This document shows, one piece after another, positions 13,067 through 18,301 of a DNA stretch of 18,301 nt. The notes below the pieces were generated by a model. The model made no database searches, was not told where the DNA came from, and was given only the letters and a program-made list of their open reading frames with translations. This DNA comes from an uncultured Lachnospiraceae bacterium (GTDB lineage Bacteria; Bacillota; Clostridia; Lachnospirales; Lachnospiraceae): NCBI GenBank assembly GCA_910587095.1, contig CAJUMJ010000016.1, forward strand, positions 1-18,301. The letters run 5' to 3'. Each line of letters opens with the position of its first letter. Position 1 is the stretch's first letter. The position numbers and the translations under genes are program-made.

Positions 13067-15325
13067 ATGGCAGCAAAAGAATTTCCCGCAGGCGCGCAGT
13101 TAATTCAAAGTGAACAAAATCTGACTGCTCTGCATGTAATCACCAAGGGAAGCGTACGTGCCTCCTATCCCGGAGGCTCCTTTTTTCTGCATAAAGGAGA
13201 TGTGATCGGCGTCTGCGGCATCTACTACGACTTTTATTTTCTGAACTATGAGACGGAGGAACCCACAACTATCACTTCCTATCCGTGTACGGCCGCGCAG
13301 CTTTCCCGGCTTATGGGAAAAAGCCCGGAGCTGGCGAACATGATCGTCGCGTCCATGTTCCGACAACTGAGAGAGATCTATGACCAGTATGAACTGGCAC
13401 GTTTTGACAGCGAAAACTTCTACCACTATCTGATGGACAGCTACGAGAGCTACAAAAATTTTTGCAGCAGCCATGGTTTTTCGGCGCGGGCGCTGCCCGA
13501 TATGGATAGCCTGGAACCGCTCACATTGGAGGAGGATCTGGATCTGTGGCTTGACAGCTATTATGCGGAGCTCAAGTCGCTGATCGCGGAAAAGCCTGCC
13601 AAATTTCATCATCCTGACTTCCTTGCCGGTGTTGTGATGAAAGCGGATCAGGACATTCACAATATCATTTCCATATGCCGCGTTTTGTCCGATTATAAGG
13701 CCGACATCACCAATCTTCTGATGAACGAGAATCACTTGGATCTCTTTGATCTCTATGCCAGCCTTCTGTACAAAATCGGGCCAAATCATCAGGAGTCCAC
13801 CGCTTTGAACGCAACGCTCTCCACGATGATGATACAGCTTGAGAGCCAGCCCTCCATCGACAAAGAGATGTATCGGCAAAGAATCGCGGAATTCCGCAAA
13901 AAACTGGAAACCATCGGCGAAGGCGGAGAAGGAGAAACTGCCAACGTGGACGATGTGGCTGATGTGGCAAATTCCATGAACGCGATTCTCACCTATGCGG
14001 AAGTGGATGCCGAGACTGCTGCCGCTTTCCGGGAGTCCGTCACCAAATTTGCCAAAATGACGGATAAGAACGCTTCCGACGACGCTGCCAGAAAGCTGCG
14101 TCTCTCCATCACGAAGCTCTTCTATCAAGTATACGAGAAAGCCTTTGTCAAGAGTATAAAGGATCCCTCTTCCGTTCCGAAAGTCGTAAAAATGTTCTTT
14201 AATTTCGGCTACGTGGATGAAAACCTGGCCGGCCTTGAAAACGCCGCCTACCTGTACAAGATTGTAGACAAACTTCCTACCGACCCGAAACGCAAGGTTT
14301 ACACAGTCTACGAATGGTTTGTCGCCATCTATAAAGGGAAAAAAGCGCCCAGCCGCAATGAGTTCGACGCCGACTTTCCCACTTTCCTGCGCGAGCAGAA
14401 AATGAACGGCAATATCACTGCTGCGGATGAAGCGCGGATGCAGAATGACCCCTTGGAGCAGGTGCTCTTTGAGATACGCAATATGTTCCCTTCCGTCAAC
14501 AAAATTTCCTTCGGACGCGTACTGAGTTTTTGTCCGGTGTTCTCGGAACACAATGTCCTTAAAGATCTGGAAGGCTCCCTTGTGTCCGCCGAAAAGGTGG
14601 AGAACGCTTTCAAGTCAATCCGGAATATTGATTTCAGCGCCTACTACCGCGATATCATCTACACAAACCCGGATATCGGTCTTGGCAAGGAAACCATCAG
14701 CGTAGAGGTTCTTCCTGACATCATTCTTATGCCAAACGTGGGAACCCGCGGCATTGCCTGGCAGGAAATTGAAGGCCGCAAGCGCACAACTCCGGCCCGC
14801 ATGATGGTGTCCGTTTTCCAGATGGAAGATCTGACAAACATTCTCGTCCGCTTAACCGGTGATTTCCGATGGGAGATGTGCAAGCGCGTCCAGGGCGCAC
14901 GCTGGAACGATATTTCCGAGGCATCTCTCACCAGCGAATATTTCGACTATATCCAGTTCTACCGTAAGAACCGCGAGCTGTCCACAGACGCCAAGGATAA
15001 AGTCAAACTCAGCATGCAGAAGGCGAAAAACAGTTACAAGGAGATGTTTATCAGGGATTACGAAGCCTGGATTTTATACGAAGGCGCCGGTTCTCCCAGA
15101 TTGAACAAGGTTTCCCGCAATATTATCTTCACATACTGTCCTTTTTCCAAGGAAATACGCAAAAAGCTGCTGGCAAACCCGCTCTACAAGGAAACCATGT
15201 CCCGCTACGATATTAAACAGTCACAGAAGATTCATCACTTTGATAATATCTTCCAAAAACTGAAAAACACGGGGGTTGCGATTCCTCAAGAGCTGTTAAA
15301 GCAACGCGAATTCCTGGATATGTAA
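13067..15325 (+). CDS. Large soluble protein with degenerate cyclic-nucleotide-binding-like N-terminus
   Basis: A 752-residue protein without signal peptide or membrane segments. Residues about 5-100 follow the beta-roll pattern of Crp/Fnr sensor domains: FPAGAQLIQSEQNLTALHVI, then KGSVRASYPGG and LHKGDVIGVCG, then a C-helix-like stretch. The phosphate-binding cassette of true cAMP sensors (GE.AL....PR.A) is absent; the corresponding place reads GVCGIYYDFYFLNYETEEPT. It therefore may bind another ligand or none. There is no DNA-binding helix-turn-helix after it. Residues about 105-450 are mainly helical with an acidic low-complexity break near 285-305 (GEGGEGETANVDDVAD). The C-terminal part (about 460-752) is the most structured-looking, with MPNVGTRGIAWQEIEGRKR at 555-573. 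I do not recognise this part. It follows the lipoprotein gene and is terminated by tandem stems. A membrane-signalling or structural role is only a guess. Confidence 0.85.
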   Translation: MAAKEFPAGAQLIQSEQNLTALHVITKGSVRASYPGGSFFLHKGDVIGVCGIYYDFYFLNYETEEPTTITSYPCTAAQLSRLMGKSPELANMIVASMFRQLREIYDQYELARFDSENFYHYLMDSYESYKNFCSSHGFSARALPDMDSLEPLTLEEDLDLWLDSYYAELKSLIAEKPAKFHHPDFLAGVVMKADQDIHNIISICRVLSDYKADITNLLMNENHLDLFDLYASLLYKIGPNHQESTALNATLSTMMIQLESQPSIDKEMYRQRIAEFRKKLETIGEGGEGETANVDDVADVANSMNAILTYAEVDAETAAAFRESVTKFAKMTDKNASDDAARKLRLSITKLFYQVYEKAFVKSIKDPSSVPKVVKMFFNFGYVDENLAGLENAAYLYKIVDKLPTDPKRKVYTVYEWFVAIYKGKKAPSRNEFDADFPTFLREQKMNGNITAADEARMQNDPLEQVLFEIRNMFPSVNKISFGRVLSFCPVFSEHNVLKDLEGSLVSAEKVENAFKSIRNIDFSAYYRDIIYTNPDIGLGKETISVEVLPDIILMPNVGTRGIAWQEIEGRKRTTPARMMVSVFQMEDLTNILVRLTGDFRWEMCKRVQGARWNDISEASLTSEYFDYIQFYRKNRELSTDAKDKVKLSMQKAKNSYKEMFIRDYEAWILYEGAGSPRLNKVSRNIIFTYCPFSKEIRKKLLANPLYKETMSRYDIKQSQKIHHFDNIFQKLKNTGVAIPQELLKQREFLDM

Positions 15326-15361
15326 AAGTTTTCTCGCTAATATAGTATCATTCTTATACAA

Positions 15362-15505
15362 TATAATTATAGACCGCAAAGGGGAAATACGGTATATTAA
15401 TTACAGACTTGATCACGGAAGTCAAGTCGGCAATAGCAATTCCGAAGAATTCCCCTTTTACACAAGCAAAGCCCCCGAGACTTAAAGTCCGGGGGTTTTG
15501 CTTTT
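15362..15505 (+). ncRNA. Candidate small RNA or structured 3' UTR
   Basis: A perfect TATAAT (15362-15367), without a clear -35, lies 37 nt after the cNMP-like stop codon. Transcription from it would begin near 15374, just at the 5' base of a nested structure. The outer stem is AAAGGGGAA (15378-15386) with TTCCCCTTT (15450-15458). The inner stem is GACTTGA (15406-15412) with TCAAGTC (15422-15428). A strong terminator ends the unit at about 15505, giving roughly 130 nt. An alternative hairpin AATTC-CGAA-GAATT (15438-15451) competes with the outer stem. It may equally be only the 3' end of the upstream mRNA. No known RNA family was recognised. Confidence 0.35.
15465..15505. terminator. Strong rho-independent terminator, probably bidirectional
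   Basis: AGCAAAGCCCCCG with GACT inside pairs with AGTC and CGGGGGTTTTGCT, with a 3-nt loop and a single bulged A. The plus strand ends in TTTTGCTTTT; the minus strand ends in CTTTGCTTG. It lies between the convergent cNMP-like and transporter genes and can serve both. Confidence 0.9.
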
Positions 15506-15508
15506 ACG

Positions 15509-15556
15509 CAATAGCAAGCGCCGGAATGGTTTCCCCTCCCGGCGCTATTGTTTCTT
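15509..15556 (+). terminator. Second, tandem terminator
   Basis: GCGCCGG (15518-15524) pairs with CCGGCGC (15539-15545). The stem is extended by CAATA with TATTG across a GCAA bulge. TTTCTTTCT follows on the plus strand. It backs up the stem at 15465-15505. Confidence 0.7.
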
Positions 15557-15571
15557 TCTACAATCTACAAT

Positions 15572-16873
15572 TTATTTTTTGTCCGTGTTTGAAGGCTTAA
15601 CAAGGAAAAGGCTGATCAACAGCGCGACAATGTAGAGCACGATCGTAAAGTACAGTACGTTCTGATAACCTACCGGGTTAATCTGCCCACCGTGTCCGTC
15701 GTCCATAAAGCTCCCCGTATTGCTCACGATCAGGGTCGCGATCTGGTTACCCGTAAGTCCCGCAAATCCCCATGCGGAGAGGGTGATACCGTGAATCGCG
15801 CTGATGCTTCCCATGCCGTAGTGATCGGAAAGCAAGGTCGGCACGTTCGAAAAACCGCCGCCGTATCCGGCGTTTACCATAAAGATAAGGCAGAGCACCA
15901 AAACCACCAACAGCATATTGCCCTCACCGTTTCTGATACCGCCTGTCAGCATTACAATAGCCGTAAATACAATCGAGAGCACAAAGATAAGCTTGTATAT
16001 CGTATTTCTGTCCTTCAAATGATCCGCCCATGCGGAGAAACCTAAACGGCCGCCCGCGTTGAAAACAGCGGAAACCGTGGAAATCACGCCTACCACGCCT
16101 GCAAGACCGATACATTTCACGATCATCTTCTCCTGGGAAATCAGCGCAAGGCCGCAGGTGATATTGATGTAGAACATCAGCCAGATACCGACGTAATTGC
16201 TGATCGGACGGGTCTTGATGGTAGCCATAATGCCCTGTCCCTTCTCTTTCTTCTGAGGTTCATGCCAGCCAGCCGGCTTTGCCAGAAGAAGATGTCCCAC
16301 GAACATCATGACGAAATAAACCGCTCCTAAAATATAGAACATTTTGTAGATGCCGCCCTCACCGAGATTTGCAAGGAGAGCCTGCATAATGGGGCTCGCA
16401 ATCGCTTTCGCACCGCCGAAGCCCGCCACCGCAAGACCTGTCGCAAGTCCCTTCTTATCTTCAAACCAGAGCATCAGCGTCTTTACCGGAGAAAGGTAAC
16501 CCGTACCGAGGCCGATACCCATAATAAAACCATAGCAGACATAAATACCGATCAGGGAAACAACACTTCCCGGATGGCTGCCGCCGTAATAGATGAAGAA
16601 TCCTGTACCCACCATACCAAGCGCAAAGGTAATGGACGCAATCAGGGACGACTTATGGATATCTTTCTCCACCACATTGCCCAAAAAAGCCGCCGACATA
16701 CCAAGAAAGAAAATGGCGAAGCTGAAGGCCCACTCCGTAGCTCCTTTGGAAAAGCCTATGTAGTCAGCGATCTCCTGACTGAAAATAGACCAGCAGTACA
16801 CCGTACCGATACTGAAGTGCAGGAGCAACGCCGGGATCGCGGCGCGCACCCATTTGTTTTGACAGTTTTTCAT
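15572..16873 (-). CDS. MFS transporter of the oxalate:formate antiporter (OFA) family
   Basis: A 433-residue membrane protein with about 12 hydrophobic segments and a central cytoplasmic loop near residues 200-220 (KPAGWHEPQKKEKGQG). The N-terminal half carries OFA-type sequences: HFSIGTVYCWSIFSQEI, WAFSFAIFFLGMSAAFLG and GLGTGYLSPVKTLMLWF, then KKGLATGLAVAGFGGAKAI. Members such as OxlT and YhjX carry small carboxylates (oxalate/formate, pyruvate, lactate). OxlT needs Arg272 and Lys355. Here Arg276 in NAGGRLGF matches the first, but the eleventh membrane segment (about 357-385) contains no lysine. So oxalate is not the likely substrate and a monocarboxylate is more plausible, by inference. 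The ATG at 16873 has AGG 8 nt upstream. It follows the GH53 gene on the same strand but appears to have its own promoter. The C-terminus is short and basic. Confidence 0.93.
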   Translation of the reverse strand: MKNCQNKWVRAAIPALLLHFSIGTVYCWSIFSQEIADYIGFSKGATEWAFSFAIFFLGMSAAFLGNVVEKDIHKSSLIASITFALGMVGTGFFIYYGGSHPGSVVSLIGIYVCYGFIMGIGLGTGYLSPVKTLMLWFEDKKGLATGLAVAGFGGAKAIASPIMQALLANLGEGGIYKMFYILGAVYFVMMFVGHLLLAKPAGWHEPQKKEKGQGIMATIKTRPISNYVGIWLMFYINITCGLALISQEKMIVKCIGLAGVVGVISTVSAVFNAGGRLGFSAWADHLKDRNTIYKLIFVLSIVFTAIVMLTGGIRNGEGNMLLVVLVLCLIFMVNAGYGGGFSNVPTLLSDHYGMGSISAIHGITLSAWGFAGLTGNQIATLIVSNTGSFMDDGHGGQINPVGYQNVLYFTIVLYIVALLISLFLVKPSNTDKK

Positions 16874-16898
16874 GTTAGATACCTATTATCCTTTCGTT

Positions 16899-16939
16899 AA
16901 AATAGAGTGAAGGCCGTCAAAAACCTTTCACTCTATTTT
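16899..16939 (-). terminator. Terminator-like hairpin between the GH53 and transporter genes
   Basis: Thirteen-base perfect arms AAAATAGAGTGAA (16899-16911) and TTCACTCTATTTT (16927-16939) are extended inward by GG/CC. On the minus strand the stem ends in CTATTTTAAC, and the A-run/T-run symmetry is typical of an intrinsic terminator. It would end the GH53 transcript. Its upstream arm also contains the -10 box of the transporter promoter. Confidence 0.7.
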
Positions 16940-16963
16940 ACCGTGAAGATCACCAAATTTCAA
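16935..16963 (-). promoter_or_regulatory. Sigma-A promoter of the transporter gene
   Basis: The minus strand has TTGAAA (16963..16958), a 17-nt spacer and TAAAAT (16940..16935). Transcription would start near 16928, inside the dyad at 16899-16939. The native transcript would therefore lack most of one arm and escape the terminator, while read-through RNA from GH53 would fold it. Confidence 0.75.
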
Positions 16964-17031
16964 GACGAATTCTCCGTCCCTTTGTCACTTTTTATTTCGC
17001 TTCCTATTTCCGTCTAAAGTTCAGAATTACA

Positions 17032-18150
17032 TCACTTTATTATATGATCCCTGATAACTTCCAGGGCGGGCAGTGCCTGACCATTATAGTCAAATAGTGC
17101 CTGATTCGCCCACTCGTTACCGCCCGGACCTTTTTCTTCTATATATTTAAGCGCTTCCTCATTGGCCCAGCCCGATCCCGGCACCGGGATCCATGCAGGC
17201 TCCCAATAGAAGAATCCTCTGCACTTCTTCTCCGGCACCTGTCCAATCACGGCAAACAGCGCCCTCATGAAATCCGCCTGCCCATCCTTCGTCATCGGAA
17301 AAGGCAGGTTTTCCACCAACGCAGGTTTCGTGGCATACCCCTTGCGCTCATTATCCGCAAGTTTCTCATAGGCCGCATAGTCTTCCATAGTATAGCCCAT
17401 GGAAACCTCCGCAATCACAAGCTCCTTGCCATAGCGCACTGCAAGATCGTTCATATTCTTCCGCAGCTCTTCCAGACTGCCGTGCCAGAACGGATAGTAT
17501 GAAAGCCCGATGATCTGAAAATCCTCTCCCCGTCCGATATAATGATCAAACCAGTCAATATACATCGGCGCATTGCCGCCGTTGTCCAAGTGGATCATCA
17601 CCGGCATGTCTGCATCCAGGGAACGCACCGCCCGGATACCCGCGCTGACAAACCGCGCCAGATTGTCATAATTGCCGCATTCCTGCAGTTTTGCAAAAGG
17701 CCATAACATCCCGTTGGTCAGCTCGTTGCCGATCTGGATCAGGTCCGGGTAAGCCCCCGCATCCCGCAAGGCCAGCAACGTATCCCTCGTAAAATCATAG
17801 ACCGCTTTGGTCAATTGTTCCGCATCCATTCCGCGCCATGCTTTTGGCACCCGCTGTTTTCCCGGATCTGCCCAAAAGTCGCTGTAATGCATACAAAGCA
17901 GCACTTCCATCCCGTGCGCCTTCGCCCGCTTCGCCAGTTCTATCGCCGTAGGCAGATCGTTCGTCCCCGCCCCGTATGGCGTACCGTCCTCCGCATACGG
18001 ATCATTCCAAAGTCTGATCCTGACCGCATTCGTCCCGTAGCTTTTGAGAATTTCAAATATATCCTTCTCCACACCATGATCATAAAACTTTCCGCCGAGA
18101 CTCTCCACCTCTTTTATTGTGGATATGTCCATGCCTTTATAAAATTTCAT
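17032..18150 (-). CDS. GH53 endo-beta-1,4-galactanase (arabinogalactanase), no signal peptide
   Basis: A 372-residue glycoside hydrolase of family 53, which cleaves beta-1,4-galactan of pectic arabinogalactan I. It is a (beta/alpha)8 clan A enzyme. Visible family motifs are KGMDISTIKEVE, VRIRLWNDPY (43-52), LLCMHYSDFWADPGKQ (84-99) and the acid/base Glu143 in IQIGNELTNG. Also visible are LSYYPFWHG (216-224), the nucleophile Glu248 in VIAEVSMGYT, and a C-terminal FFYWEPAWIP. All catalytic parts are present. There is no signal peptide or carbohydrate-binding domain, so it should be cytoplasmic and act on imported galacto-oligosaccharides, unlike most secreted galactanases. The ATG at 18150 lies behind only a weak GGAT ribosome binding site. 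It is preceded by a strongly foldable leader. The transporter gene follows but belongs to a different substrate class, so there is no obvious galactan utilisation cluster here. Confidence 0.95.
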   Translation of the reverse strand: MKFYKGMDISTIKEVESLGGKFYDHGVEKDIFEILKSYGTNAVRIRLWNDPYAEDGTPYGAGTNDLPTAIELAKRAKAHGMEVLLCMHYSDFWADPGKQRVPKAWRGMDAEQLTKAVYDFTRDTLLALRDAGAYPDLIQIGNELTNGMLWPFAKLQECGNYDNLARFVSAGIRAVRSLDADMPVMIHLDNGGNAPMYIDWFDHYIGRGEDFQIIGLSYYPFWHGSLEELRKNMNDLAVRYGKELVIAEVSMGYTMEDYAAYEKLADNERKGYATKPALVENLPFPMTKDGQADFMRALFAVIGQVPEKKCRGFFYWEPAWIPVPGSGWANEEALKYIEEKGPGGNEWANQALFDYNGQALPALEVIRDHIIK

Positions 18151-18165
18151 ATGCTAATCATCCAT

Positions 18166-18252
18166 GTCAGAGCAGTTTACTGCGATGACACGCGATGAGA
18201 AATTCGCGCAGGCGATTTCTCATCTGCGATCAGGGCAATCCCCGTCTCTGAC
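18166..18252 (-). promoter_or_regulatory. Highly structured 5' leader of the GH53 gene (riboswitch-like, unproven)
   Basis: Perfect 7-bp closing arms, GTCAGAG (18166-18172) and CTCTGAC (18246-18252), enclose three hairpins. The largest has GATGAGAAAT plus CGC (18194-18207) pairing with GCG plus ATTTCTCATC (18212-18224), 13 bp with one bulge. A small one is CAGT/ACTG at 18173-18182, and a GGG/CCC stem lies at 18233-18242. The 3' closing strand ends about 15 nt before the GH53 start codon. No known riboswitch class was recognised, and no clear promoter was found. Confidence 0.45.
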
Positions 18253-18262
18253 TTAAATTGCC

Positions 18263-18299
18263 GATTGAAAAATCAGTGCATCAGCATGATTTTTCAATC
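18263..18299. terminator. 13-bp hairpin at the right edge, possible terminator
   Basis: GATTGAAAAATCA (18263-18275) and TGATTTTTCAATC (18287-18299) are perfect complements with an 11-nt loop. It could end a transcript coming from beyond the right edge. The T-run is inside the stem rather than after it, so a terminator role is moderate. ATTGCC just left of it (18257-18262) also pairs with GGCAAT at 18234-18239. Confidence 0.5.
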
Positions 18300-18301
18300 T
18301 A

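Noticed and set aside
13100..14551. 483-codon open frame antisense to the cNMP-like gene
   Set aside because: It lies wholly within a convincing gene on the other strand, has no ribosome binding site or family resemblance, and its composition is that of an antisense shadow.
15409..15600. 63-codon plus-strand frame
   Set aside because: It runs through two terminator stems and has no ribosome binding site or recognisable sequence.
18166..18252. tRNA, because of an 87-nt length and 7-bp closing stem
   Set aside because: Neither strand has a T-loop GTTCRA, D-loop GG or a 5-bp anticodon arm at the right place.

Overview
The window looks like chromosomal DNA of a Gram-positive anaerobe of the class Clostridia, most likely Lachnospiraceae-like. 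The reasons are the long single-chain clostridial type of PurL, strong AGGAG-type ribosome binding sites, sigma-A promoters, many rho-independent terminators, and a secreted transglutaminase-like/Big_2 surface protein. No species can be named from the sequence. No tRNA, rRNA, insertion sequence, phage gene or CRISPR array was found.

Left part (1-7.2 kb, all minus strand): carA (carbamoyl-phosphate synthase small subunit), a YafP-like GNAT acetyltransferase whose best start codon is ATA, and purL. The acetyltransferase lies 29 nt behind purL and is probably co-transcribed with it. Upstream of purL are a TetR/AcrR regulator and an unrecognised 170-residue protein, which may form a two-gene unit. 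So nucleotide biosynthesis (pyrimidine/arginine entry and purine step 4) sits beside a small regulatory unit of unknown target.

Middle (7.2-12.5 kb, minus strand): a small coiled-coil protein built from 13 consecutive heptads, with a clear terminator. Next is a 753-bp gene-free stretch whose right half is dense in inverted repeats. It is followed by a 1242-residue secreted protein with acidic tandem repeats, a transglutaminase-like catalytic core and Ig-like domains, read from a strong promoter at about 12.4 kb.

Right-middle (12.5-15.5 kb, plus strand): a divergent unit with a predicted small lipoprotein and a 752-residue soluble protein. The latter has a degenerate cyclic-nucleotide-binding-like N-terminus and a large unrecognised C-terminal part. 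Its own probable promoter carries a perfect 9-bp inverted repeat. Downstream is a structured stretch with a perfect -10 box and tandem terminators, a candidate small RNA or structured 3' UTR.

Right end (15.5-18.3 kb, minus strand): an OFA-family MFS transporter and a GH53 endo-galactanase without signal peptide. The transporter promoter overlaps the apparent terminator of the GH53 gene. The GH53 gene is preceded by an 87-nt leader that can close with a perfect 7-bp stem around several hairpins, which makes it a candidate structured regulatory leader.

The least explained parts are the lipoprotein/cNMP-like pair, the two structured non-coding stretches (8.3-8.5 kb and 18.17-18.30 kb) and the heptad-repeat protein.
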